64,000 nucleotides of DNA from Marinomonas primoryensis (GTDB lineage: Bacteria; Pseudomonadota; Gammaproteobacteria; Pseudomonadales; Marinomonadaceae): positions 2,721,001-2,785,000 of the forward strand of contig NZ_CP054301.1 of the NCBI RefSeq assembly GCF_013372285.1, given 5' to 3'. The first letter of the stretch is position 1; each line of letters opens with the position of its first letter. Shown here piece by piece: positions 7,031-16,365 of this stretch. Below the pieces are notes generated by a model. The model was not told the origin of the DNA. It searched no databases and was given only the letters and a program-made list of their open reading frames with translations. The position numbers and the translations under genes are program-made.

Positions 7031-8905
7031 ATGACCGACGCACTCTTATTAACATTTGTTTTTCTAGTGGCTGGGGTCATTTCTGTTCCTATCGCTTCCC
7101 GCCTCGGCTTAGGCTCCGTTTTAGGGTATCTACTAGCGGGCATTATCATTAGCCCATTACTGGCATTGCTGAATGTAGATATCAGCTCCCTCCAACACTT
7201 TGCTGAATTGGGCGTTGTTTTGATGCTTTTTCTTGTTGGACTAGAGTTAAAACCCAAAAAACTATGGGCTTTGAAGTCCAAATTACTCGGATTAGGTGGT
7301 GGACAAGTTGCCTTAACGGCCGTTTTTATTATGGGCTTGGGTATGCTACTTAACCAAGATTGGCGAACCAGTTTAGCCATTGGTTTAGTCCTTGCCCTTT
7401 CTTCTACCGCCATCGTCATTCAAACGCTCACCGAAAAAGGCTTGATGAAATCGGATGGAGGCCAATCGTCCTTCGCCGTTTTACTCACTCAAGACATTGT
7501 CGTCATTCCCATGCTGGCTTTTATTCCTCTGCTGGCGGCACCAGAGCTAATCGAGTCATTAAGCCACACCACTAATGTGGCTCAAGCCGGAAATCATTCT
7601 GAGACCGTATCTTTAGTGGCGGGCTTAGCGTCGTGGCAAAAAATGCTAGTGACTATTGGCGCCATCGCCACCGTTATCTTAAGCGGCAGCTTTTTGGTAA
7701 CGCCTATTTTTCGTTATATTGCCGTCGCGCGATTACGAGAACTTTTTACCGCCACTGCGCTGATGTTTGTTATCGGCACCACATTGCTTATGTCTTTGGT
7801 TGGACTCTCACCGGCCTTGGGAACCTTCTTAGCCGGCGTCGTTTTAGCTAACTCGCCTTATCGCCATGAATTAGAGAGCGACATAGCGCCTTTTAAAGGC
7901 TTGTTACTTGGCTTGTTCTTTATGACAGTCGGTGCCGGCATTAACTTCGCTTTATTGTTTAGCCACTTCCCTACTATTCTCGGATTAACCATCGGTTTAA
8001 TCATGGTGAAAGCCACTACTTTATTACTGTTGGGATGGATTTTTAACATTCGCGGTTCAAACAAATGGCTGCTTGCTCTAGGTCTTGCCCAAGCAGGCGA
8101 GTTTGGGTTTGTTTTATTGTCTTTTACCGTCAGCAACGCCGTCATATCACAAGAAATAGCAGATACCTTACTTCTCGTCGTTGCCTTGTCGATGTTGTTG
8201 ACACCCATATTATTCATTGTCTACGATCGCATTATCGCGCCTCGCTATGCGTCTGACCAAACCGCTGGCCATCATGAAGAATTCCCCGATGAGAATAAAA
8301 TCATTATTGCAGGCTCCGGCAGAGTTGGCAGCACGATAGACAGTATTTTACGGCTAGCAAACTACCATTCGACCGTGATTGATTTCAGTGTAAAACGACT
8401 GGAGGCATTAGAGCGTTTCGGCGTAAAAAACTACTTTGGCGACGCCACGAGACCCGATTTACTGCAAGCAGCCGGTATCGATGAAGCCTCACTGTTGATT
8501 ATTGCCATTGACGACCCTGAACAAATCACCAAACTCGTCAAATACGTAAAAGAAAAATATCCAGATTTACATGTCATTGCTCGAGCTTTTGACAACAATC
8601 ATGTTTACGATTTATGGGCTTACGGATGTCGAGATATTATTCGAGAAAACTTCGACAGTAGCTTACGCATGGGAAAGTCTGCGTTTGAAGCACTAGGAAT
8701 TCCACCGGAAAAAGCCGTTGAAATGATCGAAGTATTCAACCAACATGATAAGGTCTCTATGGTAGAAGTTGCCGACGCCCATCAAATAGGCGTCCCATTC
8801 CATGAAAATAAAACCTTTATTGCGCGTTTGCGTAAATACCTCGAAGAAAAGAACCCTCAACTGCAAGCTGAAATGAAACGCATACAAGGTAAAGCAAAAG
8901 ACTAA
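7031..8905 (+). CDS. Kef-type monovalent cation:proton antiporter (CPA2) with RCK domain
   Basis: The 624-residue inner-membrane protein has about 12 transmembrane segments (residues 1-400), with the CPA2 signatures LGSVLGYLLAGIIISP and ALSSTAIVIQTL. A cytosolic TrkA-N/RCK domain follows, with the nucleotide-binding loop IIIAGSGRVGSTID and a GDATRPDLL segment, then a charged helical tail. KefB and KefC proteins exchange K+ for H+ and acidify the cytosol during electrophile stress under glutathione control. No KefF/KefG ancillary flavoprotein gene adjoins it, so I leave the KefB/KefC choice open. AAGGAAG precedes the ATG. Confidence 0.93.
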   Translation: MTDALLLTFVFLVAGVISVPIASRLGLGSVLGYLLAGIIISPLLALLNVDISSLQHFAELGVVLMLFLVGLELKPKKLWALKSKLLGLGGGQVALTAVFIMGLGMLLNQDWRTSLAIGLVLALSSTAIVIQTLTEKGLMKSDGGQSSFAVLLTQDIVVIPMLAFIPLLAAPELIESLSHTTNVAQAGNHSETVSLVAGLASWQKMLVTIGAIATVILSGSFLVTPIFRYIAVARLRELFTATALMFVIGTTLLMSLVGLSPALGTFLAGVVLANSPYRHELESDIAPFKGLLLGLFFMTVGAGINFALLFSHFPTILGLTIGLIMVKATTLLLLGWIFNIRGSNKWLLALGLAQAGEFGFVLLSFTVSNAVISQEIADTLLLVVALSMLLTPILFIVYDRIIAPRYASDQTAGHHEEFPDENKIIIAGSGRVGSTIDSILRLANYHSTVIDFSVKRLEALERFGVKNYFGDATRPDLLQAAGIDEASLLIIAIDDPEQITKLVKYVKEKYPDLHVIARAFDNNHVYDLWAYGCRDIIRENFDSSLRMGKSAFEALGIPPEKAVEMIEVFNQHDKVSMVEVADAHQIGVPFHENKTFIARLRKYLEEKNPQLQAEMKRIQGKAKD

Positions 8906-8921
8906 ATAGACACGCTTTACT

Positions 8922-9278
8922 TTAATGCAACGTGAATTTTTTTAGTCGTTCACTCCACTTCCCCGCGTGAGATCTTTCGCATGCTTCTTCGGTATCAAAG
9001 CTCACCTGCTGACGAAGTTTGTTGAGCTTTATATTAACGTCACTTAGCTCATTGTTAATCAGTGAGCATAGGTAGTCGTCTTGTTTTGCATCATAGGCAC
9101 TAACAAGTGCCAGATCGGTTTCGAACACACAAATAATTTTCAATGAATTTGGAAAGGCGTTGTAATTCACTAAGTGAGTCAGCCAAACAAATCCGTCTAC
9201 AGACTCTAATGCTGTTTCACACACGTGAGTTAGAGCTTCGCGAAGCGCGTTGTCGATTTTTTTATCGGACTTCTTCAT
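8922..9278 (-). CDS. Conserved hypothetical protein of gammaproteobacteria
   Basis: The 118-residue cytosolic protein starts MKKSDKKIDNALREAL and contains VDGFVWLTHLVNYNAFPNSL, a block I recognise from small conserved proteins in Vibrio, Shewanella and relatives. Those are sometimes labelled Fis-family regulators, but I see no helix-turn-helix that would justify the label. Its function is unknown. It is transcribed convergently to the antiporter, 16 bp from its stop, with no clear terminator in between. A divergent spacer of about 270 bp separates it from argC. Confidence 0.8.
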   Translation of the reverse strand: MKKSDKKIDNALREALTHVCETALESVDGFVWLTHLVNYNAFPNSLKIICVFETDLALVSAYDAKQDDYLCSLINNELSDVNIKLNKLRQQVSFDTEEACERSHAGKWSERLKKFTLH

Positions 9279-9547
9279 AAAAATTTAACACATATAATAG
9301 GGTGAAAACATTGGACCATTAAATTACATCAGATTCTCACAATGAGTAAAGCGATTCACACCGCCACGAGATCAAGAGCTAAGGTGAAACACGCTTTTTT
9401 CAATATTAAGCAATGCGCTCAACTATTCAGTTCCACTGATATGCATTACACTCTTAGCTTCTCTAAAGAACTCGATAGAAAGCAGACAATCGACACCTTT
9501 AGCCTGCTTTTACTTTGATTTAAGACATCCATTAAGGACTCCCCGCT

Positions 9548-10486
9548 GTGAAAAAAGTATTTATTGATGGCGAAACTGGCACAACAGGCCTTCAAGTAAG
9601 AGAGCGTCTGATTAACCATCCCAACATTGAAGTCATCAGTATTGATCCGTCTAAAAAGCGCGATATTGAAGAAAAACGCCGCCTAATGAAAGAAGCCGAT
9701 GTGACGGTACTTTGCCTGCCAGACGACGCCGCCATAGACAGCGTAATCTTAGCAAAAGAAGAAGGTTGCCGTATTCTAGACGCCAGTTCAGTACACAGAG
9801 TTGCTGAAGGCTGGGTTTATGGTTTACCTGAGTTAGATACGACTCAACGCGCAAAAATCAAAGACGCTCAGTTTGTGTCTAATCCTGGTTGTTACCCAAC
9901 TGGTGCGATCCTATTGCTAAAACCCTTAATTGAAGCAGGCTTATTGCCGGCGGATGGGGATTACTCAATCAATGCTATTTCGGGTTTCAGCGGTGGCGGT
10001 AATGCCTTAATTGAACGTTATGAAAGCACAGACAAGGCACCTATTTTTGGCGCTTATGGTTTAACTTTTAATCACAAACACTTACCTGAAATGAAAATCT
10101 GGTCAGGCTTAGACAAAGCCCCTATTTTCGTACCAAGCGTGGGTAATTTCCGCCAAGGTATGTTGACCTTCTTACCCATTCATTTGAAAAATGGCGTCAC
10201 CATGGAACAGCTTCAAGCTAAACTGGCTGACGTTTATGCAAACGATACATTCGTCACTGTGAATGACTTTAATGACATTGCGGATGACGCAGCACCTTTC
10301 TTAACACCCCATGATCTTGATAATAGCAACCAAGTTGAATTGTCTGTACTGAGTGCACCTGACAATCAATCCGGTGTGCTGGTTGCCAAACTGGATAACT
10401 TAGGCAAAGGCGCGTCTGGCGCGGCCGTTCAAAACTTAAATATCATGTTGGGCTTTGATGAAGGCATTGCAGTTAGCCTTCGTTAA
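9548..10486 (+). CDS. argC: N-acetyl-gamma-glutamyl-phosphate reductase, type 2 (short form)
   Basis: ArgC reduces N-acetyl-glutamyl phosphate to the semialdehyde with NADPH in arginine synthesis. At 312 residues this is the short type 2 form (type 1 has about 340). Visible features are the NADP loop DGETGTTGLQVRERL, the catalytic Cys115 in SNPGCYPTGA, and the SGFSGGG and HKHLPEM blocks around the active-site His. It starts at GTG 9548 with AAGGA 10 nt upstream. No other arg genes are adjacent, and I see no convincing ArgR box in the spacer 9279-9547. A hairpin follows the stop. Confidence 0.95.
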   Translation: MKKVFIDGETGTTGLQVRERLINHPNIEVISIDPSKKRDIEEKRRLMKEADVTVLCLPDDAAIDSVILAKEEGCRILDASSVHRVAEGWVYGLPELDTTQRAKIKDAQFVSNPGCYPTGAILLLKPLIEAGLLPADGDYSINAISGFSGGGNALIERYESTDKAPIFGAYGLTFNHKHLPEMKIWSGLDKAPIFVPSVGNFRQGMLTFLPIHLKNGVTMEQLQAKLADVYANDTFVTVNDFNDIADDAAPFLTPHDLDNSNQVELSVLSAPDNQSGVLVAKLDNLGKGASGAAVQNLNIMLGFDEGIAVSLR

Positions 10487-10496
10487 TAAAAACATG

Positions 10497-10525
10497 GGCC
10501 TTCTTTGACGTTTTCAAAGAAGGCC
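10497..10525 (+). terminator. Hairpin after argC
   Basis: Perfect 11-bp stem GGCCTTCTTTG / CAAAGAAGGCC with a 7-nt loop. There is no strong T-run, so termination efficiency is uncertain and some readthrough into the SLC13 gene is possible. Confidence 0.6.
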
Positions 10526-10550
10526 AATCTATATCCATTAGGGCTTTCTA

Positions 10551-11984
10551 ATGAGTAATAAAAGTAATTCCCCACAAACATCGATAACCGCTAAAAACGC
10601 TACCCAATCCCTAATAAAACCCAACTGGCCACTGTATCTAATCCTAATAATGACGTTTGTCATTGGCGCAGTTTCTTATCAATTTCTAACGTCAGTCCAA
10701 GCTCTTTCTGCCGGACTGCTGTTCATTTGTATCGCGTTCTGGGCAACCTCTCTGGTGCCTGCTTATTGGCCTGCTTTGGGATTATTTGCTTTTGCGACGG
10801 CAACGCAGCTCGCTCCAACACAAGTAATATTTGCGGGATTCCAGTCGTCGACATTTTGGTTACTGTTCAGTGGTATGGTATTTGGTGCGGCGATTAATCA
10901 CACGGGGATAAATTCACGCGCTACACGCTTGCTGATGCTGATTCTCGGCAACAGTTACCAGGGCACGATTATCAAAATTGCTTTGTTTGCGATGGGCTTG
11001 GCTTTTTTAATTCCATCTGGCGTGAGTCGTATCGTACTCATCATCCCAATTATTGCCTCCCTTGCCGATCACTTTGGCTACGATCAAAACTCTAATGGCC
11101 GGAAAGGCATGTTACTGGCGGCGGCATTTGGTACGTTTTTACCCGCCTTTTCTATCCTGCCTGCAAACGCTCCCAACATGTTGCTTTCTGGCATGGCCGA
11201 AGCCTTGTATAACGCACCCTTTTCTTATGGTGAATATTTGCTTTTACACTTCCCTGTCTTGGGTTTTGGAAAATTAGTCATGACCATTGGCGTTATTCTG
11301 TGGCTTTTTCCAGATAAAGCGCCGAATCAAGCGATAGAAGCGACGATCGAAAAATCAGCCATGACGAAAATAGAAATACGCCTATTAATTGTGCTGTGTA
11401 CTTGTTTTGCTTTTTGGTTTACTGACTCGCTGCATCATATTTCTGCCGGTTGGATTGGCCTGATTGCCGCTCTAATTTGCCTATGGCCAAGCCTTGGATT
11501 AATGGCAAAAAATAGCATAGACAAAGATATTCAGTACGGCACATTGTTATTCGCGGCGGGTATTATTGGATTAAGCGCAATCATTGCTTACTCTGGACTG
11601 GGGAACATATTGGTTAATTATTTAACCGAGGTGATTCCTTTTTCTCCCAACTCACCTTTACTTAACTTGAGTTTGCTGACGTTTATTTCCACCTGCGTGG
11701 CCGTGGTAACCAATTTGGCAGGCGTTCCTGCCATCATGACACCAATGGCTGAGCATCTTGCTAACATAACTGGCCTGTCTAGCCATGCCGTGCTGATGAC
11801 CCAAGTCTTGGCTTTCTCCAACGTATTGTTACCTTATCAGGCTCCGCCATTGATCACCGCGATTGCGCTTGGTAACTTATCCATTAGCGCGGTCACCAAG
11901 GTTTGTTTGGCAACCTTTGTGCTAACGAGTGTGATACTGCTGCCACTAAATTTCCTTTGGTGGCATATTCTAGGTATGTTTTAG
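10551..11984 (+). CDS. SLC13/DASS-family permease
   Basis: The 477-residue polytopic inner-membrane protein has about 11-12 hydrophobic segments. It resembles the sodium:dicarboxylate/sulfate symporter (SLC13, CitMHS-like) fold: paired hairpin regions around FLIPSGVSRIVLIIPIIASL and FLPAFSILPANAPNML, and a C-terminal VVTNLAGVPAIMTPMAEHLA repeat. The substrate cannot be read from the sequence; di- or tricarboxylates or sulfate are the family's usual cargo. It lies downstream of argC behind a weak hairpin, so partial co-transcription is possible. Confidence 0.85.
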   Translation: MSNKSNSPQTSITAKNATQSLIKPNWPLYLILIMTFVIGAVSYQFLTSVQALSAGLLFICIAFWATSLVPAYWPALGLFAFATATQLAPTQVIFAGFQSSTFWLLFSGMVFGAAINHTGINSRATRLLMLILGNSYQGTIIKIALFAMGLAFLIPSGVSRIVLIIPIIASLADHFGYDQNSNGRKGMLLAAAFGTFLPAFSILPANAPNMLLSGMAEALYNAPFSYGEYLLLHFPVLGFGKLVMTIGVILWLFPDKAPNQAIEATIEKSAMTKIEIRLLIVLCTCFAFWFTDSLHHISAGWIGLIAALICLWPSLGLMAKNSIDKDIQYGTLLFAAGIIGLSAIIAYSGLGNILVNYLTEVIPFSPNSPLLNLSLLTFISTCVAVVTNLAGVPAIMTPMAEHLANITGLSSHAVLMTQVLAFSNVLLPYQAPPLITAIALGNLSISAVTKVCLATFVLTSVILLPLNFLWWHILGMF

Positions 11985-12020
11985 ACAAGTTCTTAGCAAA
12001 GCGCTTCACTAAGATAGACG

Positions 12021-12056
12021 AAAGCGGCTTATCCATTCAGATAAGCCGCTTTTTTA
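12021..12056. terminator. Intrinsic terminator after the SLC13 permease
   Basis: AAAGCGGCTTATC pairs with GATAAGCCGCTTT around a 6-nt loop and is followed by a T-run. It faces the convergent acid phosphatase and may act in both directions. Confidence 0.88.
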
Positions 12057-12080
12057 TGACAATCTTGTTAAGTCAAAAAA

Positions 12081-12908
12081 CTACTTCTCTGGCTGCCAAA
12101 CATGGAACTTAGATTTACGCATTTGGTCTTTTTCAGCGGCCGATGCACCCCAATTCCCATCGTAAACTTTGCCTTCCCAGTCACCATAAGCAGGATTTGG
12201 CAACATGATAAATTGAGTGCCAAACAACGCTTTATTTTTCTCAACGGCGGCATCACTAGCGGCTAAGCTTTTTGTTCTAAAGTCATTAGAGAAATCGTTC
12301 AGGTTATCGCCCATCAACAACGCAATATCATAATCTTTCGCAATCGCTTCACGACGAGGTTGTTTATCACTGGTACTGTCACGCAACATCAGATGCGCAT
12401 CATCCACGTTAGGAAAACCCAAGTCTTGCAAATTTTCACGTGTGCCTTCTAGTCCCGAAACTTTACGATTGGTGATATAAAACACTTCCCCGCCGTTATT
12501 CGCCACATAGGTCAAAAATGCCAGCGCGCCCGGCATGGCTCTCGCTTCTGCGGCGTCCATCCACTCTCCCCATGTTTTGCTAGAGTAACCAAAATCTTTA
12601 CCAATCAACCAAGCTTGATAACCACTGTTGTCGATAATCGTTTCATCGGCATCTACCACGACCGCAATTTTTTTACCGCCTGTATGCTGGCTAACGTAAT
12701 GATCAAATTGCATTTTTGCCAGATTAAACGCTTGATATGACATGGCTTTATATTCAGCGGACGCTTGCATCCATAACGTCGACATGACCAATTGTTCGTT
12801 TAAATCTTTAGCAGAGAAATCCGCATCGTGAGCAAGAGTAGGCAAAGAGAAGCTACCCGTAAAAAGCGCAGCTGAAAACACCAGCGTTCGAAAAACAGTA
12901 GAAGACAT
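12081..12908 (-). CDS. Secreted acid phosphatase / 5'-nucleotidase, lipoprotein e(P4) family
   Basis: This is a HAD subfamily IIIB phosphatase of 275 residues. A Sec signal peptide ends near ALA/H (about residue 26); it has no lipobox Cys, unlike Haemophilus e(P4), so the protein is probably soluble in the periplasm. The nucleophile motif is VVVDADETIIDNSGY (DADET at 86-90), followed by YITNRK (HAD motif II region) and the acidic motif LLMGDNLNDF. P4 enzymes dephosphorylate nucleotides such as NMN or AMP before uptake. The gene is alone and convergent with the SLC13 gene. Confidence 0.92.
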   Translation of the reverse strand: MSSTVFRTLVFSAALFTGSFSLPTLAHDADFSAKDLNEQLVMSTLWMQASAEYKAMSYQAFNLAKMQFDHYVSQHTGGKKIAVVVDADETIIDNSGYQAWLIGKDFGYSSKTWGEWMDAAEARAMPGALAFLTYVANNGGEVFYITNRKVSGLEGTRENLQDLGFPNVDDAHLMLRDSTSDKQPRREAIAKDYDIALLMGDNLNDFSNDFRTKSLAASDAAVEKNKALFGTQFIMLPNPAYGDWEGKVYDGNWGASAAEKDQMRKSKFHVWQPEK

Positions 12909-13130
12909 GAAACACTCCTTGGTTATAGAGACACATTTTCATTCGAGTAATGAACTTAGCAAAAAATACACTTTCTGAAGCAGTTCGTCTTCACCTTTAC
13001 AATAACAATATCCATTACGCCATCTTGAGATAAAAAGTCAAAGCCGCTATTTCGCAACAGCTTTTTCAACGAAAATATCGTATTATTGACGGCTATTAAC
13101 CATTAACTCGCATTCTAACTATTGATTCCT

Positions 13131-14744
13131 ATGATACGACTTTCCAATATCCAACTCCCCCTTGATCACGACGCCACAGCACTGGAAAATACCATTTTAT
13201 CCATGCTTGAAATTTCAGCCGAACAACTCGTTCGTTTTAACGTATTTCGTCGCGGTTATGATGCACGTAAAAAAACACACATCATGCTGATCTACACCTT
13301 GGATATTGAAACCACATGCGACGACGCCTTACTCAGTCGATTTGCTGATCATCAACAAGTCAAAGCTACACCTGATCTTGATTATCACCCTGTCGCTCAA
13401 GCACCCGCTACATTAACCGAACGCCCTATTGTTATTGGTTTCGGGCCTTGTGGATTACTAGCTGCGTTGGTATTGGCACAAATGGGCTATAAGCCCATTG
13501 TTTTAGAACGCGGAAAAGAAGTACGCGAGCGCACCAAGGACACCTTTGGTTTTTGGCGTAAGAAAATTCTGAATACCGAGTCTAATGTACAGTTTGGCGA
13601 AGGCGGCGCAGGCACTTTTTCTGACGGCAAGCTCTACAGCCAAGTAAAAGATCCGAAACAATACAGCCGTAAAGTGCTTAACGAATTTGTAGCCGCTGGC
13701 GCACCAGATGAGATTCTCTACGTCAGTAAGCCTCACATCGGTACTTTCAAGCTGGTTGCCATGGTCGAAAAAATGCGCGCCCAAATTGTTGAGCTGGGTG
13801 GCGAGATACGCTTTAGCGCTCGCGTAGACGACATGCACATTGAAGATGGACAAATTACTGGCGTCACATTGGCTAACGGCGAACAACTATATTCAAAACA
13901 CATCGCCATCGCCATTGGTCACAGCGCCCGTGATACGTTCGAAATGATTCATAACAAAGGTGTTTACATCGAAGCCAAGCCTTTCTCGGTGGGCTTTCGT
14001 ATCGAGCATGAACAATCCGCTATCGACAAAGCACGTTTTGGTCCGAACGCTGGCAACGAAATTTTAGGCGCAGCGGATTATAAACTGGTTCATCATTGCA
14101 AAAATGGCCGTTCCGTTTATAGCTTCTGCATGTGCCCTGGTGGAACCGTTGTCGCGGCAACGTCGGAAGAGAACCGTGTTGTGACGAACGGCATGAGTCA
14201 ATATTCGCGTAACGAACGCAACGCCAACAGTGCCGTTGTTGTCGGAATTGACCCTTCTGATTATCCAGGTGGTCCACTGGCGGGTATCGAATTTCAGCGC
14301 AAGCTAGAAAGCCATGCGTTTGTCATGGGTGGCAGTAATTATGATGCGCCAGCACAAACCGTTGGGGCATTTTTGAGAGGAGAAACGCAAGAGCACATCG
14401 GCACAATTGAACCCTCCTTCAAACCGGGAATAAAACTAACCAACCTAGCCGACGCCTTGCCAGACTTCTGTATAGAAGCGCTTCGCGAAGCAATTCCTGC
14501 GTTTAACAAAAAGGTCAGAGGCTTTGCTTTTGAAGATGCCCTGCTGACCGGTGTGGAAACTCGAACGTCTGCGCCTATCAACATCACACGTGATAAACAC
14601 AGCTTAGAAAGCATCAACACCAAAGGTTTATACCCGGCAGGTGAAGGTGCAGGTTATGCCGGCGGTATTATGTCTGCAGCAATAGACGGCATCAAAATCG
14701 CCGAAGCCATGGCATTGAGTATTAACAATACAATGAAGGTTTAA
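13131..14744 (+). CDS. Uncharacterised FAD-dependent dehydrogenase (COG2509 type)
   Basis: The 537-residue protein has a short N-terminal alpha/beta region of about 95 residues, then an FAD-binding dinucleotide fold (PIVIGFGPCGLLAALVLAQMG, then VLERG) with TFSDGKLYSQVKD and a C-terminal ATG-type FAD signature (GLYPAGEGAGYAGGIMSAAIDG). This arrangement is typical of the COG2509 flavoproteins found in many bacteria, whose substrate is unknown. I chose the ATG at 13131 over the TTG at 13122 because MIRL fits the family N-terminus; the ribosome binding site is weak for both. A tandem repeat and a terminator follow. Confidence 0.88.
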   Translation: MIRLSNIQLPLDHDATALENTILSMLEISAEQLVRFNVFRRGYDARKKTHIMLIYTLDIETTCDDALLSRFADHQQVKATPDLDYHPVAQAPATLTERPIVIGFGPCGLLAALVLAQMGYKPIVLERGKEVRERTKDTFGFWRKKILNTESNVQFGEGGAGTFSDGKLYSQVKDPKQYSRKVLNEFVAAGAPDEILYVSKPHIGTFKLVAMVEKMRAQIVELGGEIRFSARVDDMHIEDGQITGVTLANGEQLYSKHIAIAIGHSARDTFEMIHNKGVYIEAKPFSVGFRIEHEQSAIDKARFGPNAGNEILGAADYKLVHHCKNGRSVYSFCMCPGGTVVAATSEENRVVTNGMSQYSRNERNANSAVVVGIDPSDYPGGPLAGIEFQRKLESHAFVMGGSNYDAPAQTVGAFLRGETQEHIGTIEPSFKPGIKLTNLADALPDFCIEALREAIPAFNKKVRGFAFEDALLTGVETRTSAPINITRDKHSLESINTKGLYPAGEGAGYAGGIMSAAIDGIKIAEAMALSINNTMKV

Positions 14745-14756
14745 ACTCAGCCGTTA

Positions 14757-14823
14757 AGAACCACTGAAAGAACCACTGAAAGAACCACTGAAAGAACCAC
14801 TGAAAGAACCACTGAAAGAACCA
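14757..14823. repeat. 12-bp tandem repeat, about 5.6 copies
   Basis: The unit AGAACCACTGAA is repeated five times without change (14757-14816), plus a 7-bp partial copy. It lies between the flavoprotein stop codon and its terminator, so it is transcribed but untranslated. Confidence 0.95.
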
Positions 14824-14830
14824 TTCACAA

Positions 14831-14858
14831 GCTGCTCAATCTTAAGCAGCCTGTTTTG
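14831..14858. terminator. Terminator hairpin between flavoprotein and MATE genes
   Basis: GCTGCT pairs with AGCAGC around CAATCTTA, followed by a T-rich stretch. It sits just before the stop codon of the convergent MATE gene. Confidence 0.6.
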
Positions 14859-14859
14859 T

Positions 14860-16242
14860 TTAGTTTTCTTTAAAAAATAATCCGAAAGAAATATTTTGAC
14901 TTCTACTACGTAGACTCAGCACTAGGATAGTCAGCAACAACGCAAAAAACTCAGTACTCGCCGCTGCATACCAAATTCCCCATTCAGCAAAGAAAAAAGG
15001 AAGGATAAAAATCAACGGCAAAGAAAATGCGTAGGTTTTTAGAATGCCTAAAATACCCGCTCTTTTTGCGTCTCCAATGGCTTGGAAGAACATACTGATC
15101 ATCATCTGTGGGCCCACCAGAAAAAGCGCCAAGGTAGAAAAAGGTAAAATTCGCATTACTTCATTAATAACGGCCTGATCATTGACAAATAATGCGCCTA
15201 AATCACTTCTAAAAACAAAAGCGATAAGCTGTAAAAAAACGCAGTAAATAAAGGCAACAGACAAAACAATTTTAATACTGCTATTCACTCTACTCAGCTC
15301 ATTTGCCCCAAAATTGTTACCAACAATCGCTTGAAATGCCATGCTCAAACCAAGTAAGGGCAAAAAGATGAAGGTCATTAAGCGTGTGATAATGCCATAA
15401 GCGCCTACTGTCGTTGCATAATTTCCAGCATCCCAAATTTGCAAATTATATAAAATGGCACCAGACGCTAACGCTAAACCAATATAATTTAAACTTGACG
15501 GCGCACCGAGAGACAAAAATGTTAGCCAATGCTGTCGCGACGTAGAAAACAACACAACCTGAAGATTGAGGGGGTTCTTTTTATACTTTCGATATAAAAA
15601 AATAATGACTAACGAGATAGCCTGAGCCAGTACCGTGCCATAAGCCGAGCCTTCCACACCCCAATTCATGCCAACAATGAGCAGATAATTAAACATCCCA
15701 TTGAGTAGTACAGAAAACAGTGAGACAAACGCCATAAACGAAACTTGGCCCTCACAACGCAAACTATCGCCATTAATGGTTAAAATAAACACCAAAGGGG
15801 AAAAGAAAACCAAAATAGAAATATAGCGATAACTCATATCTCCAATAAGACTTGAGCCATTACTAACCGAACTTGTTAGAGCGTGCCCACCGATTAAAAA
15901 AAGCCCCACCAAAACAGCACACACTACTAAGGACAAACTAATGGCTTGGGAAAACACGTCAACCGCACTGGACCCATTTCCGGCTCCTAACTGTCGCGCC
16001 ATCAAACTGGCAAAACCGTTCGATACTAAAGTAGACAAAGCAATGATGAGGATAAAAGCTGGAAACATCGACGTAACAGCCGTTAAAGCATCAGCTCCTA
16101 CAAAAACCCCAAGAAAATAAGCATCCACTAGTGAAAATGAGCCATTGACCAACATGATCAAAATAATGGGCGCGGCCGTTTTTAGAAAAACATGGGGTAA
16201 AGGTAAATCAAGAAAATGATTCTTTTGATCTGTACCTGTCAT
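14860..16242 (-). CDS. MATE-family multidrug/metabolite exporter
   Basis: The 460-residue inner-membrane protein has about 12 transmembrane helices in two homologous halves, as expected for MATE transporters, which export organic cations or metabolites using Na+ or H+ gradients. The N-terminal half has LVNGSFSLVDAYFLGVFVGADALTA-like family sequence; the start of the second half shows GLALASGAILYNLQIWD and FLPLLGLSMAFQAIVGNNFGA. The ribosome binding site is weak. The GNAT gene lies upstream on the same strand, 124 bp away. The substrate is not predictable. Confidence 0.9.
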   Translation of the reverse strand: MTGTDQKNHFLDLPLPHVFLKTAAPIILIMLVNGSFSLVDAYFLGVFVGADALTAVTSMFPAFILIIALSTLVSNGFASLMARQLGAGNGSSAVDVFSQAISLSLVVCAVLVGLFLIGGHALTSSVSNGSSLIGDMSYRYISILVFFSPLVFILTINGDSLRCEGQVSFMAFVSLFSVLLNGMFNYLLIVGMNWGVEGSAYGTVLAQAISLVIIFLYRKYKKNPLNLQVVLFSTSRQHWLTFLSLGAPSSLNYIGLALASGAILYNLQIWDAGNYATTVGAYGIITRLMTFIFLPLLGLSMAFQAIVGNNFGANELSRVNSSIKIVLSVAFIYCVFLQLIAFVFRSDLGALFVNDQAVINEVMRILPFSTLALFLVGPQMMISMFFQAIGDAKRAGILGILKTYAFSLPLIFILPFFFAEWGIWYAAASTEFFALLLTILVLSLRSRSQNISFGLFFKEN

Positions 16243-16365
16243 GGTAAAGAAGCCCTGTTATAGAAATCGGAGGTAAGTACGTCCTTGTCTCTTGGATAGA
16301 AACAAAATACGCGATACCCACATAAAGTTAAAAGCTAGCCAAAAAAACACCTGGCAAGAAGCAAG

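Noticed and set aside
7015-7419. Long antisense frame over the Kef antiporter gene, and similar ones over the RND gene (52693-53103) and flavoprotein gene (13503-13886)
   Set aside because: They mirror the codon pattern of strongly supported genes and have no start signals or recognisable product.
9279-9547. ArgR operator upstream of argC
   Set aside because: No pair of TGAAT-N6-ATTCA-like boxes could be found by eye in the spacer.
14757-14823. CRISPR-like repeat
   Set aside because: Units are 12 bp and contiguous with no spacers; this is a simple tandem repeat.
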